From the NCBI GenBank assembly GCA_964385305.1, contig CAYLOP010000027.1:1-26612 (forward strand): a stretch of 26,612 nucleotides of DNA, given 5' to 3'. The DNA comes from CAYLOP01 sp964385305. GTDB taxonomy: Bacteria; Chloroflexota; Anaerolineae; Anaerolineales; E44-bin32. A program made the position numbers and the translations under genes. This document shows, one piece after another, positions 1-6,812 of this stretch (its first letter is position 1; every line of letters starts with the position of its first letter). Below the pieces are notes generated by a model. It had not been told where the DNA came from. It saw only the letters and a list, made by a program, of their open reading frames with translations, and did no database searches.

Positions 1-119
1 CGACCCTATGTATAAATACGCCATGCCTGTAAACGTGCAATTGCCGCGATTTATTGGCCCAGGTCTCGCGCAAGGTGTGTGGATTGGGGCGCGTGTATAA
101 TCGTCGCACGGGAGGACTC
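1..119. other. Left-edge intergenic region
   Basis: No gene is visible before the ATG at 120. The stretch holds a TATAAT hexamer near its right end and a Shine-Dalgarno sequence just before the first gene. An in-frame start at 54 would extend the first protein by 22 residues, but it has no ribosome binding site and would put a basic segment in front of the signal peptide. Confidence 0.5.
96..101 (+). promoter_or_regulatory. Probable -10 box of the CAP-domain gene
   Basis: A perfect TATAAT hexamer lies 18 bases before the ATG at 120. No convincing -35 box is seen at 16-18 bp spacing, so this is a partial promoter call. Transcription from it would start near 108, leaving a very short leader holding little more than the GGAGGA ribosome binding site. 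Confidence 0.4.
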
Positions 120-767
120 ATGCTGCAGAGAATCAATCTATTGCTCACGCTCACGGCGCTTGCCTCCCAAATGTTATGCGCCGCATGTGGCGTGGTTTCT
201 ACTGGTGAGCCCGTTAATACCGTGGATGGCAGCATTTCTACGACAGAATCGGTCGATCTTGTTGCACCAAAAGGTGAAGACGCAGCGCCGGACGCTTCCG
301 GTAACGGTGATAGCTACGCACCGGGTGTTGAAAATGAAGCTGACCCCTCCGATCAGGCGGCGCTAGCGCTTGTAGCTGATAGCATCCTAGCGCGGATGAA
401 TGTGCGGCGCGCCATCGATGGGTTGCCGTCGATTGTCTCCCACGCCGCGTTGCGGGATATCGCAACGCTTCGATCTCAGGACATGGCCGCCCGGGGCTAT
501 CTCAGCCATCTGGATCCGATCACCGGTCACACACCAGCGGAAGTGATGATGAACACAGCGAGCTTCAGCGGCCGGTTGGCGGAGGTGGTTTTCGTCGCAG
601 ATCATTCGCTGGCCAATCTCCCTGCCATCACGGTTGCAGCGTGGCTGGAAAGCCCAGCAAATAGAACTGTCGTAATGAACCCTGTATATCACGTCGGCGG
701 TGTAGGCGTTGCTAGCGGGGAGGAGGGATGGATCGTAACCATGGTGTTGGCCGAGCGGAGCCCATGA
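120..767 (+). CDS. Secreted CAP-domain protein, lipoprotein candidate
   Basis: A 215-residue exported protein. The ATG at 120 is chosen because GGAGGA lies immediately upstream and because the protein then begins with a classic signal peptide: two basic or polar residues, a hydrophobic stretch to about residue 20, then Cys-Ala-Ala-Cys. This resembles a lipobox, although Leu sits at -4 rather than -3. A low-complexity acidic and Ser/Thr linker follows, to about residue 80. Residues ~85-213 match the CAP (SCP/PR-1/Ags) fold: the paired segments GYLSHLDPITG and AAWLESPANR, followed by VGGVGVA, are the usual conserved blocks. Bacterial CAP proteins act outside the cell, but their biochemical role is usually unknown. 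It ends 13 bases before polX, so the two may be co-transcribed. Lgt, encoded further right, would attach the lipid if the lipobox is real. Confidence 0.85.
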   Translation: MLQRINLLLTLTALASQMLCAACGVVSTGEPVNTVDGSISTTESVDLVAPKGEDAAPDASGNGDSYAPGVENEADPSDQAALALVADSILARMNVRRAIDGLPSIVSHAALRDIATLRSQDMAARGYLSHLDPITGHTPAEVMMNTASFSGRLAEVVFVADHSLANLPAITVAAWLESPANRTVVMNPVYHVGGVGVASGEEGWIVTMVLAERSP

Positions 768-780
768 GGAAGGTACGCCG

Positions 781-2505
781 ATGCGTAATCTAGAGCTGGC
801 GGAGATCTTCGAAACGATCGCCAACCTGCTGGAGATCAAAGGCGAAGGCATCTACCGCGTCCTTGCGTATCGACGTGCAGGCGATGCGCTGCGCTCGCTC
901 GGCAGAGACGTATCCGAGATTTGGCGTGAGGGAAACCTGGAGGAGATCCCGGGTGTTGGAAAGGCGATCGCGACCAAGATCGATGAGCTCCTGCGTACTG
1001 GGGAGCTCGCATATTACACTCGGCTTATTGATGAAGTCCCGGAGGGGCTGGTCGAAATGTTGAAGATCAGCGACGTAGGCCCCAAAAAAGCTGCTCGTTT
1101 CTGGAAGGAATTGGGGATCACATCGCTGAAAGGGTTAGAAGCGGCGGCCCGCGCTGGGAAGTTGCGCACCCTACGCGGCATGGGTGAACGATCCGAGGCA
1201 CGCATCCTGGAGAGCATTGAATCGTACAAGCGACGCCAGACGGATCGCTTTTCAATCGGGCAGGCCTTGCCGGCGGCCGAGGCATTGGTTGAACAACTCC
1301 AAAAGGTCGATGGTTTAGAGGATGTGGCAGTCGCAGGAAGCTTGCGGCGGGGGAAAGAGACAATCGGCGATATCGATCTTCTCGCAAGCGCGGTCGATTC
1401 GGATGCGGTCATCGATGCCTTTCTCGATTTTCCTCAAGTGGGACGAGTGCGTAGTCGGGGGGAAACGAAAGTAAGTGTGGAATTGGATGATGGACTGGGT
1501 GTGCAGCTTTGGGTGCATCCCCCCGAACGATTTGGGAGCGCGCTGCAGTACGCCACAGGCTCGCAGGCGCACAACGTTCGCCTGCGCGAACTGTCGCGCA
1601 AAAAGGGGCTCTCACTTTCTGAGCACGGTTTCAAGCATGACGACGGAAGCGAAATCCTGTGCGCGCAGGAGGCTGAGGTCTATAAGATTCTGGGATTACC
1701 TTGGATTCCACCAGAGCTGCGCGAGGATCAGAGCGAGGTACAAGCTGGCCTGGAGGGGCGTCTGCCGCAGCTCGTCACCCTCGACGATCTACGCGGCGAA
1801 CTACACGCACACACAGATTGGAGCGACGGCGCCGCGACACTGGGCGAGATGGTGGAAGCGGCTCAAGGTGTGGGCTTGGCGTACCTTGTCATTTCCGACC
1901 ATTCCCAGAGTCTGGGCGTAGCGCAGGGGCTCTCAATTGAGCGCTTGTGGGAGCAGCGAAGACAGATCGAGAAGATGCGGGAGGACCTTGGGGATGGCAT
2001 ACGGCTGCTCCATGGGACCGAGGTGGAGATTCTAGCGGATGGGCAGCTGGATTATCCCGATGAGGTGCTCGCTGAGTTGGATATCGTGATTGCCTCCTTG
2101 CATTCGTCGTTACGTCAATCGGGAGCGCAGATCACCGAGAGATTGCTAAAGGCCATCGCGAATCCCCATGTGGACATGATCGGTCACCCAAGCGGTCGCT
2201 TGATCGGAAAGCGCGACCCAGCGGATTTAGATATGGATGTTATTCTGCGCGCCGCACTTGAGCATGGGGTGGCTCTGGAGATCAATGCTCATCCCGACCG
2301 ACTAGATCTCAACGACGTCCATGCTCGTATGGCCGTCGAGAGTGGCTGCCTGCTAGCGATCAACAGTGACGCCCATCATCCCGACCACTTCGCGCTGCGA
2401 CGCTACGGCGTGGCCATCGCAAGGCGAGGGTGGGTTGGACCCGAATCGGTCATAAACACCTGGCCTTTCAAGCGCCTCCAGCAATGGCTGGCTGAACGCG
2501 GTTGA
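781..2505 (+). CDS. polX: DNA polymerase/3'-5' exonuclease PolX
   Basis: A 574-residue protein of normal PolX length. It combines an N-terminal family X (pol beta-like) polymerase region, including helix-hairpin-helix segments (residues ~1-315), with a C-terminal PHP metal-dependent nuclease domain (~335-570). The family role is gap filling and end processing in base excision repair. The nucleotidyltransferase signature is intact at residues 186-199 (Gly-Ser, then Arg-Arg-Gly-Lys-Glu, then Asp197-Ile-Asp199). The position expected to hold the third catalytic aspartate, after the VQLW turn, is Gln242. PHP metal ligands look complete: His342-Ala-His344, a DHS motif, GTEVEI, SLH, GHP and SDAHH. 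A GAGGAAGG ribosome binding site precedes the ATG. Polymerase identity is sure; polymerase activity is not, because of Gln242. Confidence 0.95.
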   Translation: MRNLELAEIFETIANLLEIKGEGIYRVLAYRRAGDALRSLGRDVSEIWREGNLEEIPGVGKAIATKIDELLRTGELAYYTRLIDEVPEGLVEMLKISDVGPKKAARFWKELGITSLKGLEAAARAGKLRTLRGMGERSEARILESIESYKRRQTDRFSIGQALPAAEALVEQLQKVDGLEDVAVAGSLRRGKETIGDIDLLASAVDSDAVIDAFLDFPQVGRVRSRGETKVSVELDDGLGVQLWVHPPERFGSALQYATGSQAHNVRLRELSRKKGLSLSEHGFKHDDGSEILCAQEAEVYKILGLPWIPPELREDQSEVQAGLEGRLPQLVTLDDLRGELHAHTDWSDGAATLGEMVEAAQGVGLAYLVISDHSQSLGVAQGLSIERLWEQRRQIEKMREDLGDGIRLLHGTEVEILADGQLDYPDEVLAELDIVIASLHSSLRQSGAQITERLLKAIANPHVDMIGHPSGRLIGKRDPADLDMDVILRAALEHGVALEINAHPDRLDLNDVHARMAVESGCLLAINSDAHHPDHFALRRYGVAIARRGWVGPESVINTWPFKRLQQWLAERG

Positions 2506-2589
2506 TTCCCCTCAGTAACCTCTGGCATCGCTTGGGGTTTTACCCTATAAGATGTGTTTATCGATTATATTTCGCTAGGAGGAGAGCTC

Positions 2590-3438
2590 GTGTCAAAGAT
2601 TGCACTTGTCACTGATAGTTTGGCGTCTATGCCCGACGATCTCGTGCGAAAGTATGACATCAAGGTGGCGCCTCAGGTCCTTATTTGGGGGGAGGAAGTC
2701 TTTTTGGATAAGGTCGATATCCAGCCTACAGAGTTCTATCAGCGTCTCGAAACGGCGGAGATCATGCCTACGACATCGCAAGCCACATTAGCCGCGTTCA
2801 AAGAGATTTTTGAGCCGCTTGTTAGTGAGGGACTGCCTATTCTCGCCATTGTCGGCTCGACGGGGTTGACGGCGACGATGAACTCTGCAGAACAAGCCAA
2901 AGCCATGTTCCCGGAGGCCACGATTGAGATTATCGATTCGAAAAGCGTGGCGATGGCGATGGGGTTTCAAGTGCTTGCTGCGGCGCGTGCATTGGAGGAT
3001 GGAAAGTCTTTCGATGAGGTCGTGGCGCTGGCGAAAGGCGCAAACCTCAACACAGGTGTTCTATTTGTGGTCGAAACGCTCGAGTTCCTGCATCGTGGTG
3101 GAAGAATCGGCGGTGCACAGCGATTCTTGGGTACGGCGCTCAACCTAAAACCCCTGCTTGAGCTCAAAGATGGGCGGGTGGAGGCGATCGAACGTGTGCG
3201 AACCAAAGCCAAAGCCAAGGCGCGCCTCCTGGATATCCTGGAAGAAAAGCTGGATGGCAAGACCAACATACGGCTTTCATCGCTGCATGCCAACGCGGAA
3301 GAGGAAGCAGGTAAATTGATAGAGGAAGCCGCAAAACGGGTCAACGCAATCGAGATGTATAATGCTGAGGTGACGCCAGTAGTGGGAACCCATGCTGGGC
3401 CCGGTACCGTTGGGATTGCCTATTGCTACGGTTTGTAA
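2590..3438 (+). CDS. DegV family fatty-acid-binding protein
   Basis: A 282-residue complete DegV protein. Members bind a fatty acid between two alpha/beta domains and can serve as FakB subunits that present the acid to the FakA kinase. No fakA is seen nearby, so that role is only inferred. Visible motifs are VTDSLASMP at the N-terminus, PTTSQ, IVGSTGLTATMNSA, the FLHRGGRIGG segment, and HAGPGTVGIAY near the C-terminus. The GTG at 2590 is chosen over an upstream in-frame start at 2554 because AGGAGGAG lies directly before it and the DegV core begins right after it. A TATAAG hexamer at 2546-2551 may be a -10 box, with no clear -35. Confidence 0.93.
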   Translation: MSKIALVTDSLASMPDDLVRKYDIKVAPQVLIWGEEVFLDKVDIQPTEFYQRLETAEIMPTTSQATLAAFKEIFEPLVSEGLPILAIVGSTGLTATMNSAEQAKAMFPEATIEIIDSKSVAMAMGFQVLAAARALEDGKSFDEVVALAKGANLNTGVLFVVETLEFLHRGGRIGGAQRFLGTALNLKPLLELKDGRVEAIERVRTKAKAKARLLDILEEKLDGKTNIRLSSLHANAEEEAGKLIEEAAKRVNAIEMYNAEVTPVVGTHAGPGTVGIAYCYGL

Positions 3439-3454
3439 TTTGGTTTTCAATCCA

Positions 3455-3471
3455 CCTCGCCAATTGCGAGG
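3455..3471 (+). repeat. Small GC-rich hairpin after degV
   Basis: CCTCGC (3455-3460) and GCGAGG (3466-3471) form a perfect 6-bp stem with a 5-base loop, 17 bases after the degV stop. No T-run follows. It may add to termination together with the larger hairpin just downstream. Confidence 0.4.
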
Positions 3472-3488
3472 ATGGTAGCATCAAATCC

Positions 3489-3524
3489 AATGCCCATCGC
3501 ATAAATCTCACAGCGATGGGCATT
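3489..3524 (+). terminator. Candidate degV terminator hairpin
   Basis: AATGCCCATCGC (3489-3500) is exactly reverse-complementary to 3513-3524, giving a 12-bp stem around a 12-base loop. It lies 50 bases after the degV stop. The following bases (TGTGTGCAATA) are not a U-tract, so it is not a textbook intrinsic terminator. It could instead be a 3' stabilising hairpin or a protein-binding palindrome. Confidence 0.5.
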
Positions 3525-3712
3525 TGTGTGCAATACGACTCATAGAATTCTGCTTGTTTCATCGTCAGGATTTTTAGTAAGGGTAGAACGCCTTAGGACG
3601 CCATTCACCATACCCCACTTGCTGTCCAGCACGCTTGCAGCACGAGTTGCACGTAACGCGCAGCGGGCCGAGTTTGGATACTATTACTTATGGTAAGTTT
3701 TTTTAATCCCGA

Positions 3713-3721
3713 TGGTATAAT
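3713..3721 (+). promoter_or_regulatory. Extended -10 promoter of the recombinase-like gene
   Basis: TGG followed by TATAAT gives a consensus extended -10 element (TGnTATAAT). No good -35 is present, which is typical for extended -10 promoters. The predicted start, near 3728, leaves a leader of about 18 bases before ATG 3746. Confidence 0.55.
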
Positions 3722-3745
3722 GTTTGCGCCTGGTAATTTGAACGT

Positions 3746-4606
3746 ATGGGTACATTGATGGAAAACGCCTGTTTGCGCTATATAACCTATTTACGTGATG
3801 AGCAGGGATCTGCAAGGAATACCATCCTTGCCTATAAGGCTGACCTTCAGCAGTTTATTCACGTGATTGTGGCACAATCTGGGGGAGATACCACCGTGGG
3901 TGCAATCCACCCAGCTTCTCTCTCGAAATACGTGCACTGGTTGGCAAAGCAAGGTTATCGGCCAGCAACCGTGGCGCGTAAGATCGCTGCTGTTCGATCT
4001 TTCCTTGATTATCTCAAGACACACGAAGGCCNNNNNNNNNNTTTTTCCGAGGTGTTGCGCATACCTCCCGCACCGCGACATCGTCCAAGAGTGCTCACGA
4101 GTGAGGAATTACAAAATCTGCTTCAGGCCCCAGCAAGAGTCGATCATCCACGGGCGAAGCGCGACCATGCGATCTTGACGCTGCTGTATGCTACAGGCCT
4201 GCGAGTCGCGGAGGCAATCAATCTTCAGCTAAGCGATGTTGACCTTGACTTTGGAAAGATCCGCATCCGCACCTCCAGAGATACGAACATATCGCTCGGT
4301 GAAGCGATGGAACCCATGCGGCGATATTTAAACGATGGCCGCCCGCATCTCGCAAGAAGCCCCAGAGAGAAGGCGCTCTTCCTCAACCAGCGTGGCAAGC
4401 GCCTTAGCCGCCAAGGGCTTTGGCTTATTGTAAAACGTTGGGCGAACAAAGTGGGCTTGGAACACGAGATATCACCCCACACCCTCAGACATACCTTAGC
4501 GCAAGACCTCCTCAAGCAGGGAAAGACAAAGCGGGAGGTCCTGCAAGTCCTTGGTCTATCCAGCCCGAACGCGCTTTGGACCAGACGGGGTAAAAACCCG
4601 GATTAA
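3746..4606 (+). CDS. Tyrosine recombinase (XerC/D-like), catalytic residues missing; assembly gap inside
   Basis: Both domains of a XerC/D-type integrase are recognisable: an N-terminal SAM-like DNA-binding domain (~residues 5-95, with RNTILAYKADLQQF and VARKIAAVRSFLDYL) and a catalytic domain. The gap at 4032-4041 falls in the linker, so the true length there is unknown, though the frame is kept. Of the usual R-K-H-R-H/W-Y set, Arg (ATGLRVAEA) and His-x-x-Arg (PHTLRHT) are present. The beta-hairpin lysine is not obvious, the position normally His in LGH is Leu (VLGLSS), and the catalytic Tyr region reads LWTRRG before an early stop. Other frames over the last 60 bases do not restore a suitable Tyr. 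It may be inactive, decayed, or a non-catalytic homologue. There is no clear ribosome binding site; ATG 3758 is an alternative start. punA starts 16 bases later. Confidence 0.8.
   Translation: MGTLMENACLRYITYLRDEQGSARNTILAYKADLQQFIHVIVAQSGGDTTVGAIHPASLSKYVHWLAKQGYRPATVARKIAAVRSFLDYLKTHEGXXXXFSEVLRIPPAPRHRPRVLTSEELQNLLQAPARVDHPRAKRDHAILTLLYATGLRVAEAINLQLSDVDLDFGKIRIRTSRDTNISLGEAMEPMRRYLNDGRPHLARSPREKALFLNQRGKRLSRQGLWLIVKRWANKVGLEHEISPHTLRHTLAQDLLKQGKTKREVLQVLGLSSPNALWTRRGKNPD
4032..4041. other. Assembly gap of 10 N
   Basis: Ten ambiguous bases inside the recombinase-like gene. The round length suggests a scaffolding placeholder rather than a measured gap, so the frame across it is not proven. 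Confidence 0.95.
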
Positions 4607-4622
4607 GAACTGGAGAAAATCA

Positions 4623-5456
4623 ATGGAGTTCCTTACGCTAGAGGAGATCGACGCGGCCGTTCATGCGATCAAGGCTCGCTCATCTGTAAAACCGCGCGTT
4701 GGGATCATCCTTGGTTCTGGTTTGGGAGAACTAGCAGATGGGATTGAATCCGCAGATCGCATCCCATCTATCGAGGTTCCGGGCTGGCCGCGTTCTACGG
4801 TTGAAGGGCATGCAGGTCAGCTCGTTTTGGGTACTTTGGAAGGGATTGCGGTTTTTGTCCTTAAAGGCAGAGCTCATTACTATGAAGGACATGAAATGTG
4901 GCGGGTTGGGTTGCCGGTACGTGTGATGCAGCGCATGGGTGCTGAAATCCTCATCGTCACCAATGCGGCGGGCGCTGTGGATCCGGCGTTTGTGCCGGGC
5001 GATCTGATGCTGATCACCGATCACATCAACCTGCTTGGGATGGCTGGACAAAACCCTTTACGTGGGCCAAACCTCGATGAGTTAGGGCCGCGTTTTCCCG
5101 ATATGAGTCAGGCGTACGATCGGGAATTGATGGAATGGGCGAGGGAAGTCGCTACCGAAGCCGAGATCCCCTTGCGTGAGGGCGTCTACATCTGCCTCGC
5201 CGGCCCTGTTTTCGAGACACCTGCGGATCTTCGCTTTATGCGTGCGATCGGCGTTGATGCAGTCGGCATGTCCACCGTACCGGAGGTCATGGTTGCCCGG
5301 CATGGAGGGATGCGCGTTTTAGGTGTTTCTGGTATCAGCAATAAAGCTAATCTGGATGGGAATACGATCACGACGCATGAAGAAGTTCTGGCCGCAGGCC
5401 AGATCATCACACCTAGGCTGTCGGCACTGATCAGGGGGGTCCTTCGCCGGCTCTGA
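4623..5456 (+). CDS. punA: Purine nucleoside phosphorylase (trimeric type I)
   Basis: A 277-residue enzyme that splits purine nucleosides with phosphate to free base and (deoxy)ribose-1-phosphate in purine salvage, in the cytoplasm. Conserved residues of the trimeric inosine/guanosine family are visible: the phosphate loop GSG at 31-33, His63, the GRAHYYEGH block (82-90), NAAG at 114-117, Glu198 in PVFETP, Met216-Ser217 in GMSTVPE, and Asn240 in SNKAN. Glu198 and Asn240 together fit the PNP rather than the methylthioadenosine branch. The ATG at 4623 has GGAGA a few bases upstream; the frame is open further left, but that part overlaps the recombinase-like gene and has no family similarity. 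The small gaps on both sides suggest an operon with the recombinase-like gene and the membrane protein after it. Confidence 0.94.
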   Translation: MEFLTLEEIDAAVHAIKARSSVKPRVGIILGSGLGELADGIESADRIPSIEVPGWPRSTVEGHAGQLVLGTLEGIAVFVLKGRAHYYEGHEMWRVGLPVRVMQRMGAEILIVTNAAGAVDPAFVPGDLMLITDHINLLGMAGQNPLRGPNLDELGPRFPDMSQAYDRELMEWAREVATEAEIPLREGVYICLAGPVFETPADLRFMRAIGVDAVGMSTVPEVMVARHGGMRVLGVSGISNKANLDGNTITTHEEVLAAGQIITPRLSALIRGVLRRL

Positions 5457-5467
5457 TCTGTGGTTGC

Positions 5468-6172
5468 ATGGAAGAGATACTTTTATTTATCGAGAAGCAG
5501 CGGACCTGGATTTACATTGGTATTGGTATCTTTGCGCTCATATATTCAAGCGCGACCTTTCGTGCATACAGGGACTTTCGACGAGCAGTTTTTTCGCTTG
5601 AGCGCGAAAGGGCAACGAACAGGTTGATTCGATCCGCGGCGATGCTGGCGCTTGTATGCTCCGGGTTGATCGCTACCTTCGTCATCGCGAACTTTGCGGG
5701 GCCAGCTTTGCCCGCTTCAGCGAGGCAACCTCCAATTCCGACGGTATCCTTGCTTGCAACAACATCCATGGATAGCCCAACTTCTGATGCGAGCTTCGCC
5801 ACGGCAACACCGCTGGCTCTTTTGGAATCGGAAGGCGTGGGTTGTCTTAATCCGGATGCCACCCTCTCCTCACCACAAGACGGCGAATCGATAAGCGGCA
5901 TTGTCAAGATCTTAGGTACAGCGAACACCCCGAATTTTGCTTTCTACAAGGTTGAGTATCGGAGCTTGACCCCAGATTCTTCCTGGTTGACGGTCTCAGC
6001 AGGGACGGTGCCAGTTTGTGAAGGCAAGTGTGACATCAGTGAAGAGCTCGGAAGCTGGGATACGAGCCTCGTAAGCCCAGGCGAATATGGTTTTCGTCTT
6101 GTCGTGACGGATACGGAAAGTAACGCGCCGCTTCCCTGTGAGATTCAGGTGCGTGTCCTCCCAGCGCAATAG
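5468..6172 (+). CDS. Membrane-anchored protein with C-terminal Ig-like domain
   Basis: A 234-residue protein of unknown function. A first hydrophobic segment (~14-31) is followed by a basic, charged stretch (~32-55), then a second hydrophobic segment (~56-78). A Pro/Ser/Thr-rich linker (~80-115) leads to a C-terminal beta-rich domain (~120-232). That domain begins with Cys and an SPQDGESISGIVKILGTAN block and contains WLTVSAGTVPVCEGKCDI and GSWDTSLVSPGEYGFRLVVTD. The SP-x-x-G...I.G...I.G.A pattern and the YGFRLVVTD strand resemble Ig/fibronectin-like domains on surface proteins. Four cysteines in this part could form disulfides if it lies outside. The start is 11 bases after punA; the ribosome binding site is weak. 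Confidence 0.75.
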   Translation: MEEILLFIEKQRTWIYIGIGIFALIYSSATFRAYRDFRRAVFSLERERATNRLIRSAAMLALVCSGLIATFVIANFAGPALPASARQPPIPTVSLLATTSMDSPTSDASFATATPLALLESEGVGCLNPDATLSSPQDGESISGIVKILGTANTPNFAFYKVEYRSLTPDSSWLTVSAGTVPVCEGKCDISEELGSWDTSLVSPGEYGFRLVVTDTESNAPLPCEIQVRVLPAQ

Positions 6173-6257
6173 GCTGTGGGTATTTTCCGCAGTGTGCGAT
6201 CGAGATGCTATGTTCTGACTGATAGGAAGGTAGATTGGGGGCTATAGGGATCAATCC

Positions 6258-6797
6258 ATGGAAGCAATAGCAATCCGGCATGCGGTATCCAGCGATATAC
6301 CAACCCTGATGGCACTGGATCATGGGTACAGCACGGAACATGTTTGGCAGATGACATTCCAGCGAGGGGCAGGACAGATCGATGTGACTTTTCGAGAGGT
6401 CCGGCTGCCCAGGCCGATGCGAGTCGTTTATCCTCGCAACCCGGAACGGCTGGCCGATGAATGGACTCGGCGCGCTGTGATCCTGGTTGCGGAGCTTGAC
6501 GAGGATGTGCGCGGTTATCTTGCGATCATCGAAGGGCCCGCCCCCGAGACCGCGTGGATCACGGACTGTGTGGTGGCTCTTCGCTATAGACGGCAAGGCA
6601 TTGCCACGCATCTTCTAAAATCTGCGCGAACTTGGTGCCGGGAGCGCGGTATGGTGCGGCTTTATGTTGAGATGCAGAGCAAGAACTATCCAGCAATAGC
6701 GTTGTTTGGAAAAGCAGGGTTTGTCTTTTCAGGTTATAGCGATAACTTTTACCCTGACCAAGATATCGCCCTGTTTTTCTCGCAGGAACTCTATTGA
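6258..6797 (+). CDS. GNAT family N-acetyltransferase
   Basis: A 179-residue acetyltransferase of the GNAT superfamily, which transfers an acetyl group from acetyl-CoA to an amine; the substrate is not predictable. The acetyl-CoA binding motif A is clear: a VVALRYRRQGIATHLL segment containing the R/Q-x-x-G-x-A pyrophosphate loop. It is followed by the motif B region, VEMQSKNYPAIALFGKAGF, with the Asn and the LFGKAGF turn seen in RimI-like enzymes. The N-terminal half is longer than in minimal RimI proteins. An 85-base gap separates it from the preceding gene, with a possible extended -10 (TGCTATGTT at 6206-6214) but no -35. The next gene starts 15 bases after the stop, so the two are probably co-transcribed. 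Confidence 0.9.
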   Translation: MEAIAIRHAVSSDIPTLMALDHGYSTEHVWQMTFQRGAGQIDVTFREVRLPRPMRVVYPRNPERLADEWTRRAVILVAELDEDVRGYLAIIEGPAPETAWITDCVVALRYRRQGIATHLLKSARTWCRERGMVRLYVEMQSKNYPAIALFGKAGFVFSGYSDNFYPDQDIALFFSQELY

Positions 6798-6812
6798 CCT
6801 GAAGCGACGTTG

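Larger units (their letters stand above)
3439..3745. other. Intergenic region with two hairpins and a promoter
   Basis: This 307-base gap separates degV from the recombinase-like gene. It contains two adjacent stem-loops in its first 90 bases, about 190 bases in which nothing was recognised, and an extended -10 promoter near the right end. No tRNA, small gene or att-like direct repeat was seen. Confidence 0.6.

Noticed and set aside
387..851. 154-codon minus-strand ORF
   Set aside because: Overlaps the CAP and polX genes on the other strand, crosses their boundary, and has no recognisable domain.
4540..4606. Frameshift that would restore the recombinase tyrosine
   Set aside because: I read the other two frames: one stops at once, and the other contains a Tyr only before the aligned SSPNA block, so no simple indel rebuilds the motif.
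3746..4606. Recombinase-like gene as evidence of an integrated mobile element
   Set aside because: No att-like repeats, cargo genes, tRNA target or composition shift surround it; flanking genes are housekeeping.
4551..4622. N-terminal extension of purine nucleoside phosphorylase to 4551
   Set aside because: It begins at a TTG inside the recombinase-like gene, has no family similarity, and ATG 4623 has a ribosome binding site.
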